A DNA stretch of 40,065 nucleotides from positions 1 through 40,065 of the forward strand of contig NZ_JAMPKJ010000054.1 in NCBI RefSeq assembly GCF_039962115.1. The letters run 5' to 3'. Position numbers and translations under genes: made by a program. The notes beneath the pieces were generated by a model, which did no database searches, was not told the origin of the DNA, and worked only from the letters and a program-made list of their open reading frames with translations. Shown one piece after another: positions 1 through 10,705 of this stretch; the stretch's first letter is position 1; each line of letters starts with the position of its first letter. The DNA comes from Funiculus sociatus GB2-C1. GTDB lineage: Bacteria; Cyanobacteriota; Cyanobacteriia; Cyanobacteriales; FACHB-T130.

Positions 1-114
<114 letters not shown>

Positions 115-127
115 AATTTTAGATTTT

Positions 128-157
128 GCGGAGGCGAAGAAGTTTCTCAGCCTCCGA
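128..157 (+). terminator. Hairpin between psbD and psbC
   Basis: A perfect 7-bp inverted repeat, CGGAGGC (129-135) and GCCTCCG (150-156), lies directly after the psbD stop. Additional pairs are possible inside the loop. It is followed by ATGATTTTAGG, a weak T-rich stretch. It could attenuate transcription, act as a processing site that sets psbD:psbC stoichiometry, or stabilise the 3' end of psbD mRNA. Terminator function is not certain. Confidence 0.5.
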
Positions 158-170
158 TGATTTTAGGTTA

Positions 171-206
171 ATCTTCAATCTAGAATCTCAAATCTAAAAT
201 CTAAAG
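171..206 (+). repeat. Degenerate ATCTAAA heptamer repeat in the psbD-psbC spacer
   Basis: About five imperfect 7-nt units of the form ATCTAAA/ATCTAGA sit in the spacer that replaces the normal psbD-psbC overlap. This is the short tandemly repeated repetitive sequence type common in filamentous cyanobacteria. It may mark how the spacer was gained. Confidence 0.55.
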
Positions 207-247
207 TCGATACCTGGTTTGGTTAATGACAATAGAGGTTTTACCCC

Positions 248-1636
248 GTGCAAACGTCATTTAATAACAGTTTCGTTACAGGCGCCGGACGCGACCAAGA
301 GTCCTCCGGATTCGCCTGGTGGGCGGGTAACGCCCGTCTGATCAACCTGTCTGGTAAGTTGCTGGGCGCTCACGTTGCCCACTCTGGTCTGATTGTCTTC
401 TGGGCGGGAGCGATGACTTTATTTGAAATCGCTCACTTTGTTCCAGAAAAGCCTATGTACGAACAGGGCTTAATCCTACTACCTCACCTTGCCTCCCAAG
501 GCTGGGGTGTTGGTCCTGGTGGTGAAGTTATCAACACCTTCCCCTACTTCGTAGTTGGTGTTCTGCACCTGATTTCCTCCGCCGTTCTGGGCATAGGTGG
601 TATTTACCACGCAGTTCGCGGCCCCGAAACCCTGGAAGGATACTATTCCTTCTTTGGCTACGACTGGAAAGATAAGAATAAAATGACCACCATCATTGGG
701 ATTCACCTGATCCTGTTGGGAATCGGTGCTTTCCTGTTGGTGATTAAGGCGATGTTCTTTGGTGGTCTGTATGACACCTGGGCGCCCGGTGGTGGTGATG
801 TTCGCGTCATAAGCAGTCCCACTCTTAACCCAGCAGTAATCTTCGGCTATCTGCTTAAGTCTCCCTTCGGTGGCGACGGCTGGATTGTTAGCGTCGATAA
901 CCTGGAAGATGTCGTCGGCGGTCACATCTGGGTTGGCTTAATTTGCATTTTCGGTGGTATTTTCCACATCCTTACCAAGCCTTTTGCTTGGGCGCGTCGC
1001 GCTTTAATCTGGTCTGGAGAAGCTTACCTCTCCTACAGCATAGGCGCTGTATCCTTGATGGCTTTTGTTGCCGCTTGTTTCGTCTGGTTTAACAACACCG
1101 TTTATCCCAGCGAATTCTACGGCCCGACTGGCCCGGAAGCTTCTCAAGCGCAAGCTTTGACCTTCCTGATCCGCGACCAACGCTTAGGTGCTAACGTCGG
1201 TTCTGCACAAGGCCCGACAGGCTTGGGTAAATATCTGATGCGATCGCCTACTGGAGAAATCATCTTCGGTGGTGAAACAATGCGCTTCTGGGATTTCCGT
1301 GGCCCTTGGCTGGAGCCTCTGCGCGGCCCTAACGGTCTTGACCTGAACAAAATCAAGAACGACATTCAACCTTGGCAAGCTCGTCGCGCTGCTGAGTACA
1401 TGACCCATGCTCCTCTGGGTTCTCTGAACTCTGTGGGCGGCGTGGCTACGGAGATCAACTCGTTTAACTACGTGTCTCCCCGTTCCTGGTTGGCGTGCTT
1501 CCACTTTGTGATGGGTTTCTTCTTCCTAGTCGGTCACTTGTGGCACGCTGGTCGCGCCCGCGCTGCTGCTGCTGGCTTTGAGAAAGGTATTGACCGTGAA
1601 ACCGAGCCAGTGCTGTCTATGCCTGACCTCGACTAA
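248..1636 (+). CDS. psbC: Photosystem II CP43 chlorophyll-binding protein
   Basis: CP43 is the inner antenna of photosystem II and supplies ligands to the oxygen-evolving cluster. The 462 residues match full-length CP43, including the large lumenal loop ([16 protein letters not shown] at about 280-295). The loop motif GGETMRFWD is present, with E343 and R346 equivalent to plastid Glu354 and Arg357 at the Mn cluster. Presence of the loop excludes the CP43'-type antenna IsiA. The start is GTG at 248, preceded by AGAGG at 234-238. An in-frame TAG at 233-235 rules out an upstream start. The N-terminus (MQTSFNNSF) differs from the usual MVTLSNTS-like sequence, as expected because the overlapping start was lost. 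A strong terminator follows at 1678. Confidence 0.97.
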   Translation: MQTSFNNSFVTGAGRDQESSGFAWWAGNARLINLSGKLLGAHVAHSGLIVFWAGAMTLFEIAHFVPEKPMYEQGLILLPHLASQGWGVGPGGEVINTFPYFVVGVLHLISSAVLGIGGIYHAVRGPETLEGYYSFFGYDWKDKNKMTTIIGIHLILLGIGAFLLVIKAMFFGGLYDTWAPGGGDVRVISSPTLNPAVIFGYLLKSPFGGDGWIVSVDNLEDVVGGHIWVGLICIFGGIFHILTKPFAWARRALIWSGEAYLSYSIGAVSLMAFVAACFVWFNNTVYPSEFYGPTGPEASQAQALTFLIRDQRLGANVGSAQGPTGLGKYLMRSPTGEIIFGGETMRFWDFRGPWLEPLRGPNGLDLNKIKNDIQPWQARRAAEYMTHAPLGSLNSVGGVATEINSFNYVSPRSWLACFHFVMGFFFLVGHLWHAGRARAAAAGFEKGIDRETEPVLSMPDLD

Positions 1637-1677
1637 TAGTTTTGAGTTTTGAATTAGAAACTCATAACTGATAAATG

Positions 1678-1710
1678 AAAAGGCTCCTGTGTGAAAGCAG
1701 GAGCCTTTTT
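1678..1710 (+). terminator. Rho-independent terminator of psbC
   Basis: A 12-bp perfect stem, AAAAGGCTCCTG (1678-1689) with CAGGAGCCTTTT (1698-1709), has an 8-nt loop and ends in a T run. It lies 41 nt after the psbC stop. The ATG at 1675 falls at the foot of this hairpin, so it is not a credible start for the next gene. Confidence 0.93.
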
Positions 1711-1809
1711 GTTGTTGGTGAAATTACGGTGGACGCTGCCTCGAAATCAGGGCTACGCTGTCAGCAGTCTCAACACAGTCACCGTGCAAGATTGGAGTGC
1801 AGAAAGCTT

Positions 1810-3741
1810 GTGAATGCCGAAAACAAAATCGAAAGATTATTCGAGGCAATTCAGTCATCTGATGTTGAACAAGTTCGTCAACTTCTAAACTCTGGAGTTG
1901 ATGCTAATAGCAAAAATGTCAAAGGTCAGCATCCACTGGTGTTAGCCTCTAGCATTGGCAACTTAGATATAGTTAAGGCTTTGCTGACAGCAGGGGCAAA
2001 TGTTAATGCTAAATCTGGAATAGCTAAAAGTCCCAAGTTTAACCCAACTATTTCTGTGTCATCAATACCGGGAAATGCCAGCCTGGGAGAGATGATAAGC
2101 GAAGCACTTGAAGATGCTCCTGATGAAGCAAAAAGCTTTTATACAGGCTTTACGCAGTTCGTTGATGCTTTCTCAACTGAAAAGAGCATCAATAGTGCGA
2201 GTACCAATAAGCAGCAGGAATCTTCCCAAGTTGAAGATGTAGAGGACGAGGAGGAAGATGTTGATGAGGGGAAAGAAAAAACGGCATTGATAGCAGCGAT
2301 CGCTTCCGGTCATGTCGAGGTTGTAAAAACTTTACTCAACGCTGGTGCTGAGGTCAATCCCAAAACCTGGTATGACGATATACCCCTCGTATTTGCAGCT
2401 CAAAAGGGGCAAGCCGAGATTGTCCGCGCCTTGATTGATGCTGGTGCTAATTTTAATCTCGGTTTTGATTTCACGCCTCTTTATGAAGCTGCAACAGAGG
2501 GACATAGCGAAATCGTAAAAATTTTGCTTGAGGCTGGTGCTGACGTAAATCAGACTGACGAAGATGGTCATACAGCACTAATGACAGCAGCTTATGAGGG
2601 TCATTTAGAAGTAGTGAAATTATTGGTAGAAGCAGGTGCTGATGTAAATGCTTGGGGACAGGGAGATACTCCTTTGCTTCGTGCTGCTACTGGGGGACAG
2701 CAAGAAGTTTACGATTATCTGTATCCGCTGGTTTCTGAAGACATCCGAAAGTATGGGGAGAAAGAAATTGGGAAGGGTGTGAAGAGAAAGGAGCGGTTAA
2801 AGAAGAAGGATGTTGAAGACTTCATTGATGCGGCAATGATGGGAAATATAGAAGCAGTAAAGGCAGCAATTGAGGCAGGGATAGACATTAATGCTATTGG
2901 CTCTAATGGTGAAACTGCCCTAATGTATGCGGCTCATTACGTTCATATTCCCGTAGTCCAAGCTCTAATTGATGCAGGTGCTAATCTAAATATCTTGAGC
3001 GAAGAAGATGGACTCGGTGAAGGAGAAACCGCTTTGATGCACCTAGCTGGAAGCTTTTTTGCAACAGGAAAACGCGCTGAGGTGGTCAAAATATTAGTGG
3101 AAGCGGGAGCGAACATCAATCTCAAAGGTAAGGATGGTCGTACCGCCCTGATGTGCGCTACTATGGCGCGTTATGCCGATTCGATACAGGCTTTGATAGA
3201 AGCCGGTGCAGACCTTGATGCTAGAGATGATGATGGCAATACAGCGATGATGCTGGCTGAGGGTAACAGACATCGTAAAATTGTTCGCCTGCTCAAACAA
3301 GCGGGTGCTTCAGAAGGGGGAATGAATGATATTGCCTTAATTCAAGCAGCCTCTGACGGAAATGCCGAACAGGTTAGAGCGTTAATTCAAGCAGGCGCGG
3401 ACGTTAATCGCAGGACGAATAGCACCGCGTTATGCAATGCAGCTTCAAGAGGGCATGATGAAATCGTGAGGATGCTGATTGAAGCTGGTGCAGACGTAAA
3501 CAAAAGAGCCTTCGCTGGCTCTTTTAATCCGCTACTCCATGCTGCCTCTCAGGGATACCTTGATATCGTTCGCGCCTTGGTAGAAGCGGGTGCAGATGTG
3601 AATGCGAGGGTTGAAGATTACTGTAATGCACTTGAATATGCTGAGTTGGGCATGATGAAAGGGCATCACAAAGGTAGACAACACGCCGAGGTGATTGAAT
3701 TACTCAAGCAAGCAGGTGCTACCAAGTCGCAAGATTTTTAA
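1810..3741 (+). CDS. Ankyrin-repeat protein
   Basis: The protein is built from roughly a dozen ankyrin repeats, with the signature G-T-A-L-A-A-GH-E-V-LL-AGADVN seen many times. Ankyrin repeats are protein-protein interaction scaffolds. No catalytic domain, signal peptide or membrane segment is visible, so a cytoplasmic binding role is inferred. The repeats fall into two blocks. After the first repeat there is a non-repeat insertion of about 90 residues containing an acidic run (EDVEDEEEDVDEG). A Lys-rich linker (KGVKRKERLKKKDVED) separates the blocks. The frame is open from 1675, but that start overlaps the psbC terminator. GTG at 1810 with GGAG at 1794-1797 begins just before the first helix and gives 643 residues. 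The partner is unknown. Confidence 0.85.
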   Translation: MNAENKIERLFEAIQSSDVEQVRQLLNSGVDANSKNVKGQHPLVLASSIGNLDIVKALLTAGANVNAKSGIAKSPKFNPTISVSSIPGNASLGEMISEALEDAPDEAKSFYTGFTQFVDAFSTEKSINSASTNKQQESSQVEDVEDEEEDVDEGKEKTALIAAIASGHVEVVKTLLNAGAEVNPKTWYDDIPLVFAAQKGQAEIVRALIDAGANFNLGFDFTPLYEAATEGHSEIVKILLEAGADVNQTDEDGHTALMTAAYEGHLEVVKLLVEAGADVNAWGQGDTPLLRAATGGQQEVYDYLYPLVSEDIRKYGEKEIGKGVKRKERLKKKDVEDFIDAAMMGNIEAVKAAIEAGIDINAIGSNGETALMYAAHYVHIPVVQALIDAGANLNILSEEDGLGEGETALMHLAGSFFATGKRAEVVKILVEAGANINLKGKDGRTALMCATMARYADSIQALIEAGADLDARDDDGNTAMMLAEGNRHRKIVRLLKQAGASEGGMNDIALIQAASDGNAEQVRALIQAGADVNRRTNSTALCNAASRGHDEIVRMLIEAGADVNKRAFAGSFNPLLHAASQGYLDIVRALVEAGADVNARVEDYCNALEYAELGMMKGHHKGRQHAEVIELLKQAGATKSQDF

Positions 3742-3784
3742 TCGGAAGATATCGCGATCGCATTCCCCCTTCCTCCCGCACAAA

Positions 3785-3818
3785 CAAAAAAAATGGGGAT
3801 GAGTCACCTCACCCCCAT
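3785..3818 (-). terminator. Rho-independent terminator of ftsH
   Basis: On the minus strand an 11-bp stem (ATGGGGGTGAG paired with CTCATCCCCAT, one G-U pair) with a 4-nt loop is followed by eight T residues. It begins 18 nt after the ftsH stop. The upstream ankyrin gene converges on it. Confidence 0.92.
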
Positions 3819-3835
3819 CTATTAGCAATTAGCTA

Positions 3836-5722
3836 CTACAGAGTTGGCACAAATTGCTCTTTTTCAGGAACCTCTGTGTACTCAGCCACAATTTGGCGGA
3901 ACTCTTCACCGTCAATTGTTTCCTTCTCAATCAACAAATCAACGAGACGGTCAACCACTTCGCGGTTTTGGCGCATGATCTGACAGGCCTCTTCGTAGCA
4001 ATGAGCAACAATTGAGCGTACCTGAGCATCAATCCGAGAAGCAATTTCCTCAGAATATTCGCTGCGGCTTGTCCAATCTCGACCTAAAAATACTTCCCCA
4101 CTCTGGCTTTCTAAAGACAGGGGTCCGAGGTCAGACATCCCGAAGCGAGTTACCATTTGCCGTGCTAGTCCTGTAACCTGTTGCAGGTCGCCGCCAGCAC
4201 CAGTGGTGATTTCCGAATCGCCAAAGATAACTTCCTCAGCAGCACGTCCGCCTAAAGCGCCTTTAATGCGCGCTAGGAGTTGCGATCGCGAAACCAATCC
4301 TGAATCCTCAGATGGAGTAAACCAGGTTAAACCGCGTGCTTGTCCTCGTGGAACCAGAGTTACTTTCTGTACGGGGTCGTGATCGGGAACCAGGGTGCCA
4401 ATAATCCCGTGACCGATTTCATGGTAGGCAATCAGTCGCTTGCTCTTGCTGTCTACTAGAGGCGTGCCTTCCATCCCAGCAACCACTCGGTCTACAGCGT
4501 CGTTGATTTCCAACATAGTGATGGCATCTTTACGACGACGAGCTGTTAAAATTGCACCCTCGTTGAGCAGGTTGGCTAAGTCAGCACCTGTGAAACCTGG
4601 GGTACGACGAGCGATCGCTTCTAAGGATACTTCCGGAGCAATTTTTTTGTTGCGGGCGTGTACTTCCAGAATTGCCACACGACCTTTCAAGTCGGGAGCA
4701 TCGACCATTACTTGACGGTCAAAGCGTCCCGGACGCAATAAGGCGGAATCTAGTACATCGGGGCGGTTGGTGGCAGCAATAATAATAATCCCGGTATTGC
4801 CTTCAAAGCCGTCCATCTCGGTCAGCAACTGGTTGAGGGTTTGTTCCCTCTCGTCGTTACCGCCACCAATTCCAGCGCCGCGTTGCCGTCCTACAGCGTC
4901 AATTTCATCGATGAAAATCAGACAAGGGGCGTTTTCTTTGGCTTTTTTGAACAAGTCGCGGACGCGGGATGCACCAACGCCGACAAACATTTCCACGAAC
5001 TCAGATCCAGAGATGCTGAAAAATGGGACTCCAGCTTCGCCGGCGATCGCTTTTGCCAATAAAGTCTTACCAGTTCCCGGAGGGCCTACTAACAGCACTC
5101 CTTTGGGAATTCTCGCTCCCACTGCTGTAAACCGTTCCGGTTGCTTCAGGAAGGTAACAACTTCTTCTAGTTCTTCTTTGGCTTCTTCAATCCCAGCTAC
5201 ATCGTCAAATTTGATTCCTGTTTTTGCTTCCATCTGGAATCTGGCTCTGGATTTGCCAAAGTTCATCGCTTGACCGGGGCCACCAGGAATGTTGCTAGAG
5301 CGACGGAACAAGAAAAACAGCCCAGCAATCAACAGAATCGGGAAAATCAAATTTCCCAGAAATCCCCAAATAGCGCCGTCGTTACGGGCTGGATGGGTAT
5401 CAAAGCTGATATTAGCTTTTCTGAGCTGAGAAATCAGTTCTGGAGCATTTGATGGCAAATCTACCCGCAGCCGCTGTATTCGGTTATCCAGGTCTGGATC
5501 GACGGCTTCCACAATTGCCGTCCGACCACCATCGTATAGGTCAACACTGGTTAAGCGACCGTCATTGAGATATTCCAAAAAGCGCCCGTAGGTCATGCGA
5601 GTGCTGGCGGTGTTCTTACCCATGTCAGCAGGAGCGGCAGCAAATGCCCCTTGCCACAGGAAAAACCCGATTACCAAGGCTGGTAATGTCCAAAGAACTA
5701 ATATTCTCCAAGAAAATTTCAT
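3836..5722 (-). CDS. ftsH: ATP-dependent zinc metalloprotease FtsH (FtsH2 type)
   Basis: This is a membrane-anchored AAA+ protease of 628 residues. An N-terminal membrane segment (about 7-28) is followed by a lumenal domain and a second membrane segment (about 117-139). Walker A GPPGTGKT is at 213-220 and Walker B LIFIDEID at 268-275. The second region of homology contains [19 protein letters not shown]. The zinc site HEIGH is at 434-438. In Synechocystis, FtsH2 (slr0228, 627 aa) pairs with FtsH3 to degrade damaged D1 during photosystem II repair. The length and N-terminus fit that subtype, although assignment among the four cyanobacterial FtsH paralogs is by resemblance only. It converges with the psbC/ankyrin side and has its own terminator. 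Confidence 0.93.
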   Translation of the reverse strand: MKFSWRILVLWTLPALVIGFFLWQGAFAAAPADMGKNTASTRMTYGRFLEYLNDGRLTSVDLYDGGRTAIVEAVDPDLDNRIQRLRVDLPSNAPELISQLRKANISFDTHPARNDGAIWGFLGNLIFPILLIAGLFFLFRRSSNIPGGPGQAMNFGKSRARFQMEAKTGIKFDDVAGIEEAKEELEEVVTFLKQPERFTAVGARIPKGVLLVGPPGTGKTLLAKAIAGEAGVPFFSISGSEFVEMFVGVGASRVRDLFKKAKENAPCLIFIDEIDAVGRQRGAGIGGGNDEREQTLNQLLTEMDGFEGNTGIIIIAATNRPDVLDSALLRPGRFDRQVMVDAPDLKGRVAILEVHARNKKIAPEVSLEAIARRTPGFTGADLANLLNEGAILTARRRKDAITMLEINDAVDRVVAGMEGTPLVDSKSKRLIAYHEIGHGIIGTLVPDHDPVQKVTLVPRGQARGLTWFTPSEDSGLVSRSQLLARIKGALGGRAAEEVIFGDSEITTGAGGDLQQVTGLARQMVTRFGMSDLGPLSLESQSGEVFLGRDWTSRSEYSEEIASRIDAQVRSIVAHCYEEACQIMRQNREVVDRLVDLLIEKETIDGEEFRQIVAEYTEVPEKEQFVPTL

Positions 5723-6311
5723 AAGCTAGTGGGGTCTCCAAACGGTTAATATATGCAGATTCAATCCAGCTCTGGAGTCATGACAAAGACTAAATGAGCG
5801 CAGTATCTTCGCTGTTTTTTTTCACTCGTGCAATCTGGCGAGCCTGAGTGAGGCGTTAGTAAACATTTTAACGTTGAACTTAATCAAATTTAACTTAATT
5901 CTCAGGATTAGGGCAACTAATGGCTAGTTAATACTACAAGAGATGTAAATTGTCAATCGCCGAAATGGGAGTTAATTTTTTGAATTTTGCTTTAATCACG
6001 GGAGATAGCCAGCAGCCTTTAATACGGTTTCTGAACTGAGGCTACATATCGCGTCCTAAATTATAAAAAGAGCTAATGATTCGTGAAGGCGAGATACCCG
6101 ACTTCTCTAAGAAGTCGGGTATCTGAAGGGCTGGCACCTCACAACTCTGCCGAGGATCGCTATATGTTTCTTCCAGAGCGATCGCTAGATCAAACATTAA
6201 TCCAAAAAGGTATGACGCGCCCGCTTCCGAGGTTTAAGCCACGAGAAGCAGACGCGCCAATGTAGTCAATTTAGATTATGAGGATGAAAGCCTTCCGGGG
6301 CAGTTTCAACC
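5723..6311. other. 589-nt non-coding region between petH and ftsH
   Basis: This holds the upstream region of ftsH (next to 5723) and the 3' side of petH (next to 6311). The one clear structure is the 56-nt palindromic repeat at 6075-6130. Short open frames here, including one at 6083-6265, run through that repeat and have no ribosome binding site or recognisable sequence. No canonical terminator for petH was found. Confidence 0.7.
6075..6130 (+). repeat. Dispersed palindromic repeat, copy A
   Basis: A perfect 15-bp stem, AGATACCCGACTTCT (6092-6106) and AGAAGTCGGGTATCT (6110-6124), has a 3-nt loop and sits inside a 56-nt unit. The whole unit recurs in inverted orientation at 24986-25041 with one mismatch. 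Identity extends beyond the stem on both sides, so this is a mobile or REP/MITE-like unit rather than chance terminator similarity. Confidence 0.9.
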
Positions 6312-8123
<1,812 letters not shown>

Positions 8124-9134
8124 ATGACCAGTCAGCTGGATCGTGTGGTTTTAATTGGTGTTGCTGGAGACTCCGGATGCGGTAAGTCCACATTTTTGCG
8201 CCGATTGACAGATTTGTTTGGGGAAGATTTTGTGACGGTGATCTGCTTGGACGATTACCACAGTTTGGATCGTAAGCAGCGCAAAGAAACGGGAATTACA
8301 GCGCTAAACCCGAAAGCGAATAACTTCGATCTGATGTACGAGCAGATCAAAGCGCTGAAGAACGGTAAGAGTATCGATAAGCCAATTTACAACCACGAAA
8401 CCGGCGCGATTGATCCACCAGAGCGAGTAAACCCTAACCACATTATCGTGATCGAGGGACTTCACCCTTTGTATGATGAGCGAGTGCGATCGCTTCTAGA
8501 CTTCAGCGTGTACCTAGATATCAGCGATGAAGTCAAAATCGCCTGGAAAATTCAGCGAGATATGGCTGAGCGCGGACACACCTACGCTGATGTCATGGCT
8601 GCCATCAACTCTCGCCGCCCAGACTTTACCGCCTACATTGAGCCGCAGAAGGAACACGCTGATGTTGTGATCCAGGTTTTGCCGACCCAATTAGTCAAGG
8701 AGGAAAAGGAAGGCAAGATTCTGCGGGTACGTCTAATTCAGCGAGATGGTGTGGAAGGCTTTGAGCCAGCTTACCTATTTGATGAAGGGTCAACAATTGA
8801 TTGGAGACCCTGCGGACGCAAACTCACCTGCGGCTATCCTGGCATCAAGATGTACTACGGGCCAGATAGCTACTATGGTCACGAGGTTTCTATTCTGGAA
8901 GTGGATGGTCAGTTTGAAAAGCTAGAGGAAGTTATCTACATCGAAAGCCACCTCAGCAAGACTTCTGCCAAGTACCACGGCGAACTGACAGAACTGTTGC
9001 TTCATCACCGGGAGTATCCAGGCTCTAACAATGGTACTGGGTTGTTCCAGGTGTTAGTAGGTCTGAAGATGCGGGCGACATACGAGCGCTTAACTTCTGG
9101 AAAAAGCCAGCCTCTGGCAGCTACGAAAGTGTAA
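8124..9134 (+). CDS. prk: Phosphoribulokinase
   Basis: It phosphorylates ribulose 5-phosphate to ribulose 1,5-bisphosphate in the Calvin cycle. The P-loop GDSGCGKST is at 15-23. The regulatory cysteines Cys19 and Cys41 are both present, as is a C-terminal pair in CGRKLTCGYPG. The protein is therefore of the type that can be thiol-regulated and bound into the GAPDH-CP12 complex. Its 336 residues are normal for cyanobacteria. GAGGGAAG precedes the ATG. It is divergent from petH, the same neighbourhood as in Synechocystis (sll1525/slr1643). A terminator follows at 9216. Confidence 0.97.
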   Translation: MTSQLDRVVLIGVAGDSGCGKSTFLRRLTDLFGEDFVTVICLDDYHSLDRKQRKETGITALNPKANNFDLMYEQIKALKNGKSIDKPIYNHETGAIDPPERVNPNHIIVIEGLHPLYDERVRSLLDFSVYLDISDEVKIAWKIQRDMAERGHTYADVMAAINSRRPDFTAYIEPQKEHADVVIQVLPTQLVKEEKEGKILRVRLIQRDGVEGFEPAYLFDEGSTIDWRPCGRKLTCGYPGIKMYYGPDSYYGHEVSILEVDGQFEKLEEVIYIESHLSKTSAKYHGELTELLLHHREYPGSNNGTGLFQVLVGLKMRATYERLTSGKSQPLAATKV

Positions 9135-9215
9135 TTAAAGGCTCTCATGCTCTCAGCCAAAAGAAAAGAGCGTTAAGAGCTTCCAGAGTCCCAACTATTA
9201 AATTTGATGATGAAC

Positions 9216-9252
9216 AACGCGAGAAACTGACAAAAGTCTCTCGCGTTTTGTT
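9216..9252 (+). terminator. Rho-independent terminator of prk
   Basis: A 9-bp stem, AACGCGAGA (9216-9224) and TCTCGCGTT (9239-9247), is followed by TTGTTTTGA. It lies about 80 nt after the prk stop. Confidence 0.8.
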
Positions 9253-9364
9253 TTGACTTTAACCAGCTGATGACGGCGTGTGAGTATTGAATGCTTGCTT
9301 TACGTTTAAATTCCTTGACATTTCCTAAACTGAGAAATGTAAAGATATCGTAATCTTGCATCTT

Positions 9365-10009
9365 ATGTTCCTCAAACCGAATCAACGCACAAAGTTAGAC
9401 GATACGGATGATACGCTGTTCTACTCCTACCCGCGCTTTGTGACGCACGTAGACGAAGGCTTCATTAAACAGCTGACAGATTTATATAGAGAACGGCTGA
9501 AGCCAAATACTCGCATCTTGGACATGATGAGCAGCTGGGTTTCCCATCTACCAGAGGAGATGGAATTTGCTCACATCGAAGGACACGGACTCAACGAGGA
9601 GGAACTGGCGCGCAATTCCCGTCTAGACCATTACTTTGTACAAGATTTAAACAAAAATCCTAAGTTACCCTTGCCAGATGGTGATTTTGACGCGGTTCTC
9701 ATCTGCGTTTCGGTGCAGTATCTCCAATACCCGGATGCGGTGTTTTCTGAGATTCACCGGGTTCTGAAACCGGGTGGAATTGCCATTATCAGCTTTTCTA
9801 ACCGGATGTTTTACCAAAAAGCGATCGCTGCATGGCGGGATGGTTCAGAATCTAGCCGCGTTGAGTTGGTTAAAAGTTACTTTACCTCAGTCCCAGGATT
9901 TAGTCCGCCTGAAGTCATTACCCGCAAATCCAGCGCTCCCAATTTCCTCCAGTGGATGGGTGCAGCTGGCGGCGATCCTTTCTATGCTGTAGTAAGTCAG
10001 CGGCTTTAA
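9365..10009 (+). CDS. SAM-dependent methyltransferase-like protein (Methyltransf_11 type)
   Basis: This is a class I methyltransferase fold. Motif I is degenerate (RILDMMSSWVSHLP in place of the usual LDLGCGxG). The post-core motifs are clear: LPLPDGDFDAVLICVSVQYL, then HRVLKPGGIAIISFSNRMF. The loss of the glycine-rich loop is a real feature of this sequence and leaves SAM binding uncertain. The substrate is unknown. The ATG at 9365 was chosen, giving 214 residues; a TTG at 9356 in the same frame is possible. A lipoprotein gene follows 85 nt downstream. It is a soluble protein with no signal peptide. Confidence 0.75.
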   Translation: MFLKPNQRTKLDDTDDTLFYSYPRFVTHVDEGFIKQLTDLYRERLKPNTRILDMMSSWVSHLPEEMEFAHIEGHGLNEEELARNSRLDHYFVQDLNKNPKLPLPDGDFDAVLICVSVQYLQYPDAVFSEIHRVLKPGGIAIISFSNRMFYQKAIAAWRDGSESSRVELVKSYFTSVPGFSPPEVITRKSSAPNFLQWMGAAGGDPFYAVVSQRL

Positions 10010-10094
10010 GGTAAGTGGAAATTTCCCCAGGTAAGATCGCAAAAATGCCAACATGGGGATTAAGTGTAGAAATTAAAGCTATCAGGAGGCGGTA

Positions 10095-10607
10095 ATGTTT
10101 TTCCAAAATGGGCGTAGAATTTTAGCAGCTTTATTACTGTCAGTTTTGCTGCTGGTGACATCTTGTGCAACTCAGGCTCCCTCTCCTTATGCTCAGGCGC
10201 AAAAGGAAAGTACCCAGAGAAATGCCCCTTCAGCAGTTGCCAAAGATGCTACACAGGGTAGCCAATTTAATAAATTCTTTCCAAAAGGTAGTGGTGGCTT
10301 CCAGACCGTAGCAGCTCAAGAGAAAAAAGGCTTTGCTGAGTATAAGCTGAAACAAGGCGGCAAGGATGTAGCGGTGCTATCTATCAATGACACGATCAGC
10401 AACCCTACAGCCGCAGGGAAATTCAACAGCAGCACTCAAAAAATCGCTGGATATCCAGCAGTTAATCAGGGCAGTAACGGCACTGCTATTTTAGTAGGCG
10501 ATCGCTACCAAGTCAAAGTACAATCCCGCGATGCTTCCTTTACCCAAAGCGATCGCGAAGCATGGTTACAAAGATTTAATCTCAGTGGTCTGGCACGACT
10601 GAAGTAA
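10095..10607 (+). CDS. Conserved cyanobacterial lipoprotein, function unknown
   Basis: A hydrophobic signal sequence with lipobox LVTSC places a lipid-modified cysteine at about residue 24, so the mature protein is membrane-attached outside the cytoplasm. The mature part has a Gln/Ala/Ser-rich linker followed by a compact domain of about 110 residues containing FPKGSGGFQTVAAQEKKGFA. No catalytic motif is visible. AGGAGG lies just before the ATG. I do not recognise a function. Confidence 0.8.
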   Translation: MFFQNGRRILAALLLSVLLLVTSCATQAPSPYAQAQKESTQRNAPSAVAKDATQGSQFNKFFPKGSGGFQTVAAQEKKGFAEYKLKQGGKDVAVLSINDTISNPTAAGKFNSSTQKIAGYPAVNQGSNGTAILVGDRYQVKVQSRDASFTQSDREAWLQRFNLSGLARLK

Positions 10608-10705
10608 GTAGTCTGTTGCTATCGTCAGCATGGCTAATCGTTGAAAAATGATTAGCCATTAGCTAATGACTAATGACCATTGATTGACTAAACAAGGAGA
10701 CTTTT

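Noticed and set aside
248-1636. Possibility that this is IsiA or a far-red CP43 paralog cluster
   Set aside because: The large lumenal loop with the Glu and Arg ligands is present, and no far-red photosystem or allophycocyanin paralogs are nearby.
4440-5273. Several long plus-strand frames inside ftsH
   Set aside because: They are antisense to a gene with intact, highly conserved motifs; Ser/Pro/Arg-rich composition is typical of shadow frames.
6083-6265. 60-codon open frame on the plus strand
   Set aside because: It runs through the dispersed palindrome, has no ribosome binding site and shows no protein-like sequence.
9173-9385. 70-codon minus-strand frame after prk
   Set aside because: It covers the prk terminator hairpin and overlaps the methyltransferase start; no family resemblance.
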